From Bacillus sp. T3 (GTDB taxonomy: Bacteria > Bacillota > Bacilli > Bacillales > Cytobacillaceae): a stretch of DNA of 64,000 bases. Under the pieces are notes generated by a model, which was not told the origin of the DNA, did no database searches, and saw only the letters and a program-made list of their open reading frames with translations. Each line of letters starts with the position of its first letter. Positions within the stretch are counted from its first letter, which is position 1. Positions 17,805-25,699 of the stretch are shown here, piece after piece. The stretch is taken from contig NZ_CP137761.1 of NCBI RefSeq assembly GCF_033449965.1, positions 4,340,001 to 4,404,000 of the forward strand, in the 5' to 3' direction. The position numbers and the translations under genes are program-made.

Positions 17805-18504
17805 GTGAACTCTCCTCCACTTTCTTAATATAAGCAGCTTCTAATGATTCACCCTGAAGCTTTGAATATGAAAGCTCACCATTAATTAAAAAGGCGAAAC
17901 GGTTGCAAAGTCGTTCCATTTCAGAAATGTGATGACTTGAAATAAGAAAGGTAACATCAGAATGAATCGCAAGCTGTTCAATCGTTTTTCGAAACAGCAG
18001 CAGCCCGTCTATATCTAGTCCATTCGTTGGCTCATCTAAAATGACTAAGCGTGGATTCGAGATCAATGCTAATGCAATCCCAAATCTCTGCTTCATTCCC
18101 ATCGAGAAAGAAGAAACCTTATCATATTTATAAGGATGTAATCCGGTTAGCTCTAATACCTCATCAATTTTTGTTTTTGGCACCTCTGGATAATAACGCA
18201 ATGCCATATTTAAATTTTGATAAGCTGTCATGTTTTCATAGGACATCCCGTTACCAATAAAGGCACCGACAGAACGAATAGCCTGTTTATATTGGTGTTC
18301 AAGATCTCGACCAAATAGCTCAATCTTTCCTTGGTCTGGCCTGATCAGTCCTGTCATGCATTTTAATAATGTTGTTTTTCCAGCACCATTTGGACCAAGA
18401 ATTCCTAAAACATCACCTTGATTGACGGTTAATTCGATTGTTTTGATTCCTCTTCCACTGCTATATTGCTTGGATAATCCTGTTATTTGGACCGTTTTTT
18501 CCAA
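17785..18504 (-). CDS. ABC transporter ATPase (bacitracin/lantibiotic-export type)
   Basis: A 239-residue ATPase with Walker A GPNGAGKTT, a Q-loop region, signature FSMGMKQRFGIA, Walker B LVILDEPTNGLD and H-loop ISSHHISEM. The start appears to be TTG at 18504, seven bases after GGGGG; no ATG fits as well. It lies 44 bp downstream of the secreted-protein gene and overlaps the permease gene. Confidence 0.88.
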   Translation of the reverse strand: MEKTVQITGLSKQYSSGRGIKTIELTVNQGDVLGILGPNGAGKTTLLKCMTGLIRPDQGKIELFGRDLEHQYKQAIRSVGAFIGNGMSYENMTAYQNLNMALRYYPEVPKTKIDEVLELTGLHPYKYDKVSSFSMGMKQRFGIALALISNPRLVILDEPTNGLDIDGLLLFRKTIEQLAIHSDVTFLISSHHISEMERLCNRFAFLINGELSYSKLQGESLEAAYIKKVEESSHAISVS

Positions 18505-18548
18505 GTCATCACCCCCTAATTTCCATTATTTTCATTCATTCTACTAAT

Positions 18549-19406
18549 CTACATTCCGTGACCGCCGTGGCTTACGTCCATTTCTTCTACTTTGTCAGTC
18601 GGAATTTCTACTTTCGAAACAGTTGTTTGATTGTAGTCTTTCACTTCAAGCTTGAAGTTCAATACTAAATTATGTTCCTTCCCTTGCTTATCTTTACCCG
18701 AAACAACCGCTTTAACTGTTTGTTGTGCGATTCGATCTTCTTTTGTAATAGTAGCGGTCAAATTAATTTGTTTAACGGTAATGTCATGATCCAATTCTGG
18801 GATCGTTGGTGTGATGTGAAAATTTGTTTCTGATGCTTCTGTACGGTCCTGTAGCATCACAGAATGCTTAATCATTAGTGAACTAAGCGCATTAGCGGCT
18901 AATGGGATTTCTTTACCAGTAAGGTCTAATTCAACTGTTGTTGCGCCATTTTTCGCTTCATCTACCGTAATTTGTTGCTGAAGATTTTTGGTTAATACAT
19001 CAATCAAATTTTCTACGTCATCTTGAAGCTCAAGGCTTTGTTCACTATGTGGATTTTTTGCGTCCATTTTATAGAATAAATCTGTGCCCTCTTTCGTCAC
19101 ATACCAAGCACCATCTTGCTTGTACAGATTCATCGCGCTTGATTCTTCTGTGTTGGCCATTTCCGTTGAAATCGTACTAACTCCTTGCTTCATATCCCCT
19201 TTGTATAAGGAATTCATCGAGAACAATGATTGTTCATTGTCCTCTAGCTTAACGCTCAAGGCCATTGTTGCACTATCTGCTTGATGGGTTTGTTTTAATG
19301 CTGATTTATAAAGCTCGTAGCCTGATGTGTTGGCTGAAATGGAATAAACACTCCCTAACAAAATCGCTCCGCTTAATCCGATTACCCCAAGAGTCTTCTT
19401 GTTCAT
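18549..19406 (-). CDS. Exported protein of unknown function, first gene of the transporter/two-component operon
   Basis: A 285-residue protein with an N-terminal signal-type segment (residues 5-25, LGVIGLSGAILLGSVYSISA). There is no lipobox cysteine. The rest is hydrophilic and beta-rich, with two similar sheet-like halves and a His/Gly tail (DVSHGGHGM). I do not recognise a domain; the overall look resembles LolA/LppX-fold lipid carriers or DUF6612-type lipoproteins, which is a guess. AGGAGGAGAG is five bases before the start. Its position at the head of a sensor/ABC operon suggests it binds or presents the signal or cargo. Confidence 0.7.
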   Translation of the reverse strand: MNKKTLGVIGLSGAILLGSVYSISANTSGYELYKSALKQTHQADSATMALSVKLEDNEQSLFSMNSLYKGDMKQGVSTISTEMANTEESSAMNLYKQDGAWYVTKEGTDLFYKMDAKNPHSEQSLELQDDVENLIDVLTKNLQQQITVDEAKNGATTVELDLTGKEIPLAANALSSLMIKHSVMLQDRTEASETNFHITPTIPELDHDITVKQINLTATITKEDRIAQQTVKAVVSGKDKQGKEHNLVLNFKLEVKDYNQTTVSKVEIPTDKVEEMDVSHGGHGM

Positions 19407-19470
19407 CTACCTCTCCTCCTAACCTGAATTTTGTTCACATCAACAGAATAACCAACAGTTCTAAATGCCT

Positions 19471-19503
19471 TCTAAATAGAATCTTAAATATTTCTTAAAT
19501 CTT
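19471..19503 (-). promoter_or_regulatory. Three 11-bp direct repeats, probable operator of the operon's own response regulator
   Basis: TCTAAATAGAA, TCTTAAATATT and TCTTAAATCTT follow each other with an exact 11-bp period, so they face one side of the helix. They lie 65-97 bp before the first gene of the operon, where an OmpR-family regulator would bind head to tail. Autoregulation is inferred. Confidence 0.6.
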
Positions 19504-19541
19504 GGCTGGATTAAAGAACAGTGTAAATGTTATATCAATCG

Positions 19542-19668
19542 GTTGATTGGAGCGGAAGGTGCGAGACTCCTGCGGGAGAAGGTGTTACGGGAGACCCCAC
19601 AGGCGCATAGCGCCGAGGAGGCTCCCGAACTCCCCCGCGGAAAGGGAGCACCTGGAGCGGAAATCAAC
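19542..19668. repeat. 127-bp palindromic intergenic repeat, copy 1
   Basis: Bounded by GTTGATT and AATCAAC, with large internal inverted repeats (GCGGAAGGTGC, CTCCTGCGGGAG, GGCGC...GCGCC, CCGCGGAAAGG) that could fold into a long branched hairpin. G+C is far above the surroundings. The second copy at 28601-28727 has the same length in the opposite orientation. It encodes no protein and looks like a MITE or REP-type element. Confidence 0.85.
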
Positions 19669-19710
19669 AGACAAATTTAAAAAGCCTAAATCAAAGGCAG
19701 CAATTGTATA

Positions 19711-19752
19711 AAAAAACAAGCAAGGAAGTCTTAGCTCCCTTGCTTGTTTTTT
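19711..19752 (-). terminator. Strong terminator facing an apparently empty region
   Basis: AAAACAAGCAAGG pairs perfectly with CCTTGCTTGTTTT around a 12-base loop, with A- and T-runs outside, so it works on either strand. On the plus strand nothing precedes it; on the minus strand it would close a transcript from the promoter at 20127-20155. Confidence 0.8.
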
Positions 19753-19802
19753 GATGTATAAACTATGCTGTAATATCATTTTTAGTAGAAGTAGAACGGG
19801 AA

Positions 19803-20072
19803 TCATGAATAACCATTGCTGATTAATCTGATGTTTTCCATGTTGATCCTTGTCGTGTCTTGATGCACATTAGTTGTATGTTGTGATAAAACTTTGATGT
19901 CACTGATGATTCTTCGTTGACTCATGTTGCAGAAATCATGCTGTAACTAGTTGAGTTCTAGTTGTTCATATTCTTTTTCTTGATGTTTCAATGATGCTTC
20001 TAGCTGAATCTTGTTGTAATCTAGAAGATGTTCTGATGTATGTTCAAAAGCTGTAACCATACGATAATACAT
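19803..20072 (-). pseudogene. Possible decayed small gene or non-coding transcript with in-frame TAG
   Basis: A frame starting at 20072 (MYYRMVTAFEH...) runs 41 codons to TAG at 19947-19949, then continues in the same frame 47 codons to TGA at 19803. The first half is helix-like and charged (QLEASLKHQEKEYEQLEL); the second is polar. No convincing ribosome site precedes the ATG. A sigma-A-like promoter lies 55 bp upstream and a strong terminator 50 bp downstream, so the stretch is probably transcribed. It may be a decayed gene, a short peptide gene, or a regulatory RNA. No protein family is recognised. Confidence 0.3.
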
Positions 20073-20126
20073 TCATGTGATGTATGTCTTGAGGTGTATT
20101 TTTTTGCTTATTCCCTCTACGTTTTC

Positions 20127-20155
20127 AATATACTATTTCAACATACCGAAGACAA
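20127..20155 (-). promoter_or_regulatory. Candidate sigma-A promoter of the orphan transcript
   Basis: On the minus strand TTGTCT (20155-20150) and TATATT (20132-20127) are separated by exactly 17 bp. Transcription would start near 20120 and end at the terminator at 19711, a product of about 400 nt. Confidence 0.45.
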
Positions 20156-20316
20156 TGCTTTTCACAGTTTTTTCACATTCATATAGTACTAAATATGAAT
20201 AAGCTGTGAACAAAAATTCTACATTTTTCTACAAATTAAGCCATTAAATTTATCAGTATAAAGATACATCAGGCTTAGTGTATTTTGAAATTATTAGAAT
20301 TTTTGAGCAACCTGCA

Positions 20317-20325
20317 TGTTATACT
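20317..20325 (+). promoter_or_regulatory. Extended -10 promoter element of pxpB
   Basis: TGTTATACT is an extended -10 (TGn plus TATACT) without a clear -35, 24 bp before the pxpB start. AAGGAGGAG follows at 20335-20343. Confidence 0.4.
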
Positions 20326-20348
20326 CTTATCAGTAAGGAGGAGTCGAA

Positions 20349-21062
20349 ATGGAGTATACCCTACAAGAGCTGAATGAATATGCCTTGATAATTGATTTTG
20401 GTCATATTATTTCAGAAGAGCGGCTATTACATATTCAAACGATTTGCTCCTATTTAGAAAACGAACCTTTCCCTTGGATGGTTGAGATCGTTCCTGCCTT
20501 TACCACCATTACTCTTTATTATGACCCTATAAAAATAGTAAAGATAACAGAGGCCCATTCCAGACCCTATCATTTTGTAGCCAATCAAGTGCATACATTA
20601 ATACAAAAAATAAAATTATTTGAGCTAGGCGAACCTCGAACCATTACCATCCCAGTTTGTTACGGGGAGAACTCGGCCCAGATTTAGAGCATGTTGCAAC
20701 ATACAACAATCTCTCTGTTGATGAAGTGATTGATATTCATTCAAAATCTGACTATATCGTTTATATGATTGGGTTTGCCCCTGGTTTCCCGTATTTAGGC
20801 GGTATGTCAGATAAAATTTTCACACCAAGAAAAAGCACACCGCGAATCAGTATTCCTGCCGGGTCTGTTGGAATTGCCTGGAGGACAAACTGGTATCTAT
20901 CCGATTGATACACCAGGAGGTTGGCAGTTAATAGGGCAAACACCTCTTGCCCTGTTCAAACCAAATGAATCAAGTCCCAGTCTTTTGAATGCGGGAGACC
21001 GAATTAAATTTATTCCTATCAGCTACAAACAATTCATCCATTGGGAGGATGATCATCAGTGA
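20349..21062 (+). CDS. pxpB: 5-oxoprolinase subunit B (PxpB/KipI), two frame breaks
   Basis: One of three subunits of the ATP-dependent enzyme that opens 5-oxoproline (pyroglutamate) to glutamate. GFAPGFPYLGGM and RKSTPRISIPAGSVGIA are the allophanate-hydrolase subunit 1 signatures, and DTPGGWQLIGQTPL closes the domain. The frame breaks at GGGG 20664-20667 (one G short; repair gives CYGGELGPDLEH) and at CC 20877-20878 (one base extra; repair gives GIAGGQTGIYPID). The two errors cancel and yield 237 residues, normal for the family. The stop overlaps the pxpC start. In B. subtilis the homologue KipI also inhibits sporulation kinase KinA. Confidence 0.9.
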
Positions 21063-22060
21063 TGAACATATTAAAACCGGGTCTTTCCACGAGCATACAG
21101 GATATTGGTCGTTTCGGCTTTCAAAAATATGGGATCATCACAAGCGGGGCGATGGACCAGCTCGCCCATCGAGTCGCTAATATTTTGATCGGAAATAATG
21201 AAAATGAACCAACGCTTGAAATCACTCTATTAGGACCAACTATTGAATTCCTCCAGGACTCGCTTATTTCAATCTGTGGCGGTGATTTATCCCCAGAAAT
21301 AGGCGGTGAGCAGCTTCAATGCTGGCGCCCGATTTTTGTTAGAAAAGGAAGCATCCTCAAATTTGGTTCATACCGTCATGGATGTCGAGCATATCTCGCT
21401 GTAGCAGGTGGACTCGATGTGCCGATTGTGATGAAAAGCAAATCCACCTACTTTCGGGCAAAAATTGGTGGATTATATGGGCGAGCATTAAAGAAAGGTG
21501 ATCGACTTTCCTTTTGCTCTCTTAGTGATCAATCCACCAAAATCATGGCATTCTTTCAGCAGAAAAACTCAACAAGGCAGTATATAGAAGGAAACTGGTC
21601 CATTTCGAAAAGGATCATTCCGAAATACAGCGAAAACCCTACAGTACGAGTTATGAAAGGCAGACAATACCACTTGTTTAATCAACAGAGCCAAGTCTCC
21701 CTATTTTCGAAACCTTTTGTCATAACACCACAATCTGACCGCATGGGTTATCGCTTAAAAGGACCATGCTTAGCACTTGCACAACCGATAGAATTAATTT
21801 CTGAAGCCGTATGCTTCGGAACCATTCAGGTTCCTGCTGATGGAAATCCGATTGTCTTGCTTGCAGACCGACAAACGATTGGCGGTTATCCTAAAATTGC
21901 ACAAATCGCTTCTATAGATTTACCGTTGCTAGCACAAGCAAAACCAGGCGATACACTTCAGTTCTCGGAAATTACACATTCAGATGCACAGCGATTGTTT
22001 ATTCAAAGAGAAAGGCAAATACAACAATTAAAGCTTGGGATAAAATTGAAATATCGATAA
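21062..22060 (+). CDS. pxpC: 5-oxoprolinase subunit C (PxpC/KipA)
   Basis: A 332-residue allophanate-hydrolase subunit 2-type protein. Typical stretches are GLSTSIQDIGRFGFQKYGI, SGAMDQLAHRVANILIGN and DRMGYRLKGP, and the late RQTIGGYPKIAQIASIDLPLLAQ. It starts at ATG 21062 inside the pxpB stop (TGATG), so translation is coupled; a GTG one codon earlier is less likely. It acts with PxpA and PxpB in the cytosol. Confidence 0.93.
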   Translation: MNILKPGLSTSIQDIGRFGFQKYGIITSGAMDQLAHRVANILIGNNENEPTLEITLLGPTIEFLQDSLISICGGDLSPEIGGEQLQCWRPIFVRKGSILKFGSYRHGCRAYLAVAGGLDVPIVMKSKSTYFRAKIGGLYGRALKKGDRLSFCSLSDQSTKIMAFFQQKNSTRQYIEGNWSISKRIIPKYSENPTVRVMKGRQYHLFNQQSQVSLFSKPFVITPQSDRMGYRLKGPCLALAQPIELISEAVCFGTIQVPADGNPIVLLADRQTIGGYPKIAQIASIDLPLLAQAKPGDTLQFSEITHSDAQRLFIQRERQIQQLKLGIKLKYR

Positions 22061-22072
22061 GGAGAGGCAAGA

Positions 22073-22840
22073 ATGCATAGAGTCGACTTAAATTGTGATA
22101 TGGGAGAAGGATTTGGATCTTATAAAATGGGTAATGATGAAGAGCTCTTAAAATACATTAGTTCAGCCAATATTGCTTGTGGTTTTCACGCAGGAGACCC
22201 TTCAACGATGAGGGAGACCGTTAGGATGGCATTGGCGCAGAATGTTGGAATCGGGGCACATCCAGGCTTTCAAGATCTTGTCGGGTTTGGCAGACGCAAT
22301 ATCGCGATTACACCACAAGAAGTATATGATCTGATTGTCTATCAAATCGGTGCATTAAATGCTTTCGTTCAATCAGAAGGTGGAAAGCTTCAACATGTAA
22401 AGCCACATGGGGCTCTTTACAACATGGCTGCGAAAGATGACGCACTAGCAGCAGCGATTGCCGAAGCAATATACAAAGTAAATCCGGAACTGATTTTGTT
22501 TGGATTAGCCAGCAGTCAACTCATAAATGCAGGGAAGAAAATCGGACTTCGTACAGCAAGCGAGGTTTTTTCTGATCGAACCTACCAGATGGACGGTACA
22601 CTAACCCCCCGAAGCCACCCCAATGCTTTAGTTGTGGGACATGAAGCAGCTATCCAACAGGTCGTTCGTATGGTAAAGCAGGGGAAAGTAATTTCAGTAG
22701 ATGGTACGAACATCTCCATTAACGCCCAAACAATATGTATCCACGGCGATGGAGAGCATGCGCTTCAGTTTGCTAAAATGATTTCAATCGCATTAAGCGA
22801 AGCTGGAATCACGATTTCCAAAATAAATGAATTCATATAA
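22073..22840 (+). CDS. pxpA: 5-oxoprolinase subunit A (PxpA, LamB/YcsF family)
   Basis: A 255-residue protein. DLNCDMGEGFG, NIACGFHAGDPSTM, GAHPGFQDLVGFGRR and VKPHGALYN are the family's metal- and substrate-site motifs. It starts 12 bp after pxpC with GGAGAGG and ends in a terminator. With PxpB and PxpC it forms the complete 5-oxoprolinase, salvaging glutamate from a common damage product of glutamine and from peptide ends. Confidence 0.95.
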   Translation: MHRVDLNCDMGEGFGSYKMGNDEELLKYISSANIACGFHAGDPSTMRETVRMALAQNVGIGAHPGFQDLVGFGRRNIAITPQEVYDLIVYQIGALNAFVQSEGGKLQHVKPHGALYNMAAKDDALAAAIAEAIYKVNPELILFGLASSQLINAGKKIGLRTASEVFSDRTYQMDGTLTPRSHPNALVVGHEAAIQQVVRMVKQGKVISVDGTNISINAQTICIHGDGEHALQFAKMISIALSEAGITISKINEFI

Positions 22841-22873
22841 AAAGGCATTCTCAACGATTGAGAGTGCCTTTTT
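22839..22873. terminator. Convergent terminator after pxpA
   Basis: AAAAGGCATTCTC pairs with GAGAGTGCCTTTT over a seven-base loop. It serves pxpA and the convergent ThrE_2 gene. Confidence 0.85.
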
Positions 22874-22889
22874 TCTATATTCCTATCGA

Positions 22890-23339
22890 TTAAAACATTC
22901 TTTTTGAACCAAGTCTCGTTGTTCTAATTGTTTGATTCACAACTTCAGAAAAAATCAGTCCCATGGCAATCGCACCAGATAACATCGTTGACTTAGCTGC
23001 TAAGTTAATCGCTGAACTGTAGTCATTTTCCACAAAATGTCTCATTGCATCATAGGCCATTCCACCAGGAACTAGCGGAATAATCCCCGAAACGCTAAAA
23101 ATGATAACCGGACTTCTGAAGCGCCTTGCGAACACCTGACTTATCACGGCCACAAAAAACGATGCAACTAAAGTTGCCATTACGATATTCACTCCATTAT
23201 TTGCGAGTAGAATATAAATGAGCCAACCTAACATCCCAACCAATCCACATTTGATTAACGTGTTCTTTGGAACGTTAAACAGTATGCCAAAGGCTGCAGT
23301 TGAGATAAAACTAGTGATGAGCTGCTCAACAATCATCAT
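22890..23339 (-). CDS. ThrE_2/YjjB-like small exporter subunit
   Basis: A 149-residue protein with four to five hydrophobic helices; PLVPGGMAYDAMRHFVENDY is the conserved family stretch. It is the short partner of the gene just upstream. In E. coli YjjB/YjjP such pairs export succinate; in actinobacteria the fused ThrE exports threonine and serine. Substrate here unknown. Confidence 0.82.
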   Translation of the reverse strand: MMIVEQLITSFISTAAFGILFNVPKNTLIKCGLVGMLGWLIYILLANNGVNIVMATLVASFFVAVISQVFARRFRSPVIIFSVSGIIPLVPGGMAYDAMRHFVENDYSSAINLAAKSTMLSGAIAMGLIFSEVVNQTIRTTRLGSKRMF

Positions 23340-23401
23340 TTTCTAATTTCCTTTCTATCCTTGCTTAGGAATACACAAAAATTAATCGATAACCAAACAA
23401 A

Positions 23402-24163
23402 TTATAAAAACGAGAGCACTACTGCAATACCTGAGCCAATTGCAAACGCAGTTAATAAGGCTTCTGCTCCTTTTGATAGTCCAGAAACTAAATGGCCTGC
23501 CATTAAATCACGAACCGCATTGGTGAGAAGCAACCCTGGCACTAACGGCATCACAGATCCAATAATGATTTTATCCAGCTCTGTTCCAAACCCTAATTTT
23601 ACTAAAAAGAAAGCAATTAATCCGATAACAAAAGCGGCAGAAAACTCCGAGAAAAATTTTATCGGTACAACTTTATGAAGATACACCACACTAAAATAAC
23701 CCATTCCACCTGAAATGACTGCTGGAATAAAATCTGACCAGCCACCACTAAACATAATTAAAAAACAACCGCTAGCAACTGCCGCAGCAAGCATTTTCGT
23801 AAAAAATGAGAAGGAACGGTCGGTTGCTTCAATTTCCTTTAACCTGATGAAAGCTTCATCTAAACTAATTTCCCCACTGCTAATTTGCCTTGAAATACTA
23901 TTGACCATCGTTACCTTCGTTAAATCAGTTGAACGGTCAATAATTCTAATTAACCTCGTTTTCATGGGCTCGTTTCCTTCAGCAGAAAAGAAAATTCCTG
24001 TAGGTGTCACATAGCTATGTGTTTCTTTAACCCCTAATGCTTGGGCAATCCGCATCATTGTGTCCTCAACGCGGTATGTTTCCGCTCCGCTTTGAAGCAT
24101 GATTTTACCAGCCAAAAGGCATAGATCCATTATTTCATACGTATGAGTCATTTGTTTATCCAT
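23402..24163 (-). CDS. ThrE/YjjP-like large exporter subunit
   Basis: A 253-residue protein. The cytoplasmic N-terminal part (LCLLAGKIMLQSGAETYRVEDTM, YVTPTGIFFS) is the signature of the ThrE family; five helices follow, with PLVPGLLLTNAVRDLMAGH as the counterpart of the small subunit's motif. Start 24163 follows GGAGAGATAACG; upstream in-frame codons are not supported. It lies 62 bp before the small subunit gene and the two form one transporter. Confidence 0.85.
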   Translation of the reverse strand: MDKQMTHTYEIMDLCLLAGKIMLQSGAETYRVEDTMMRIAQALGVKETHSYVTPTGIFFSAEGNEPMKTRLIRIIDRSTDLTKVTMVNSISRQISSGEISLDEAFIRLKEIEATDRSFSFFTKMLAAAVASGCFLIMFSGGWSDFIPAVISGGMGYFSVVYLHKVVPIKFFSEFSAAFVIGLIAFFLVKLGFGTELDKIIIGSVMPLVPGLLLTNAVRDLMAGHLVSGLSKGAEALLTAFAIGSGIAVVLSFL

Positions 24164-24250
24164 CGTTATCTCTCCAAAAAAAACATATATCACAATAATA
24201 TAGTTTAGCCGAAACACTGGAGTTGAACAACATAGAGTTCCTTTATATAT

Positions 24251-24288
24251 AAAAAACTGTCGGAGAACAAACCTCCGACAGCTTTTTT
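24251..24288. terminator. Terminator downstream of the CoA-transferase gene
   Basis: ACTGTCGGAG and CTCCGACAGC(T) form a near-perfect stem around AACAAAC with A6 and T6 flanks, 44 bp past the CoA-transferase stop. Confidence 0.85.
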
Positions 24289-24331
24289 GTCAACTACCAT
24301 TGTTTTTTTCTAGTTGAATAATTCTACCAGT

Positions 24332-25489
24332 CTATTTCAATAATTTACTAATCTCGCTTTTTAAAATACCTTTCTCCTGCCACTGCTGAACAAGCGTGCT
24401 GGAGGTTTGTAAAAGCTCTGATAAAATATCAACCGTATGCTCTCCAAGGTTTGGCGGTGGTGTCTGCTGCACTTCATCCAGATCACCGTGCATTTTAATT
24501 TGCGGATCTCCCCACCTGGCTTGATAAACAAGATGCTTTGCAGAATCCTTAATTTGGTCCACCTCCAAGATAGGCGTTAAACAGCAATCTACACTTTGAC
24601 TGAATTCTGTCCACTCCTGTAATGTTGATTCTAAAAAGAGCGCTTTCACTTCCTGATAAATAACATTCCCTTCATCAACTGAACTATAGTGGGCACTGAT
24701 CCAGTCCTGCCTATTAACGGCTTGACAGAAGTTTTGCCAAAACTTTGGTTCAAGTGCTCCAAGACTTACAAACCGCTTATCCTTCGTTTGATAGATTGTA
24801 TAGGAAATGACCGTACCATTCAGGACAGGTAAGCCGTGTTTATAGCCTGTTTCTGCCTCCACAATCGCATGAATCCCCATCAGCGAGGTCATCACATCCG
24901 TAATCGAAATCGAATGATAGCTCCCCTTACCTGTACGTTCCTTAGCCATTATCCCTGCCAAAATTCTCTCATTTGCGGCAAAAGAACCAAAATAATCAGC
25001 AAAGGTTATCGTAGGAAGGGTTGGAACTCCAGCTTGGTCTTTCAATTGCGAAAGTACACCGCTAAGCGAAAGATAATTTATGTCATGACTTCCTAATTTG
25101 CTTAATTCGCCTCGTTGACCATAGCCCGTAATCGAGCAATACACAATGTCTGGCTTAATTTGTTTCACTGCATCGTATCCAAGACCAAGCTTGTCCATTA
25201 CTCCTGGACGAAAGCTTTCCATCAACACATCAGCCTGTTTGATGAGATCCCGAATAGCCATTAGTCCTTCAGGTGTTTTTAAATTTACGGCTACACTTTT
25301 TTTGCCACGGTTCATCGCACGAAAAACCGAACCCTCTTTATGGTTGTCAGTGACCTCCGTTGTCCGAGCTAAATCTCCAGCTAACGATTCAATTTTTATC
25401 ACTTCGGCTCCAAGCTCCGATAGTCTTAGTGAGGCAAATGGACCTGGTATATAGTTTGTAAAGTCTAGTATTCTAATATTTGAAAGCAT
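24332..25489 (-). CDS. CaiB/BaiF-family CoA-transferase
   Basis: A 385-residue family III CoA-transferase, moving CoA between carboxylic acids. The N-terminal ILDFTNYIPGPFASLRLSELGAEVIKIE and the ESFRPGVMDKLGLGYD block are diagnostic; the catalytic Asp lies in GSHDINYLSLSG. Length is normal. GGGGAG precedes the start by 11 bases. No acyl-CoA dehydrogenase or racemase gene is adjacent, so the substrate cannot be inferred (alpha-methylacyl-CoA racemase is a related possibility). Confidence 0.85.
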   Translation of the reverse strand: MLSNIRILDFTNYIPGPFASLRLSELGAEVIKIESLAGDLARTTEVTDNHKEGSVFRAMNRGKKSVAVNLKTPEGLMAIRDLIKQADVLMESFRPGVMDKLGLGYDAVKQIKPDIVYCSITGYGQRGELSKLGSHDINYLSLSGVLSQLKDQAGVPTLPTITFADYFGSFAANERILAGIMAKERTGKGSYHSISITDVMTSLMGIHAIVEAETGYKHGLPVLNGTVISYTIYQTKDKRFVSLGALEPKFWQNFCQAVNRQDWISAHYSSVDEGNVIYQEVKALFLESTLQEWTEFSQSVDCCLTPILEVDQIKDSAKHLVYQARWGDPQIKMHGDLDEVQQTPPPNLGEHTVDILSELLQTSSTLVQQWQEKGILKSEISKLLK

Positions 25490-25662
25490 TATCCGCTAGC
25501 TCCCCTTCTATGTACAATTGTAGAGTTTCCTCTGGCCGTTCAATTGACAGCATAATTTCATTGTACAATAAATAATTAGATTTTTTAGAAAATTCGTAAC
25601 CTAACATTCGACAGGACAAATAGACAAATTTCGGTAGGGAGTATTTAGATTTTTGAGGATTA

Positions 25663-25692
25663 AAAAAGAACGCTCTATTCGAACGTCCTTTT
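25663..25692 (-). terminator. Terminator after the ketopantoate-reductase-like gene
   Basis: On the minus strand AAGGACG pairs with CGTTCTT (one G-T pair) and is followed by TTTTTAATC, eight bases past the stop. The 160 bp to the CoA-transferase start hold nothing else recognisable. Confidence 0.65.
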
Positions 25693-25699
25693 GGATCAT

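Noticed and set aside
19542..19668. Rho-independent terminator or structured RNA rather than a repeat
   Set aside because: A second full copy with the same ends occurs 9 kb away in the opposite orientation, and a deleted third copy further on; no T-tract.
20160..20348. TnrA box upstream of pxpB, as known for the kip operon of B. subtilis
   Set aside because: TGTGA and CTACA half-sites occur, but the spacer is nine instead of seven bases; no site fitting the consensus.
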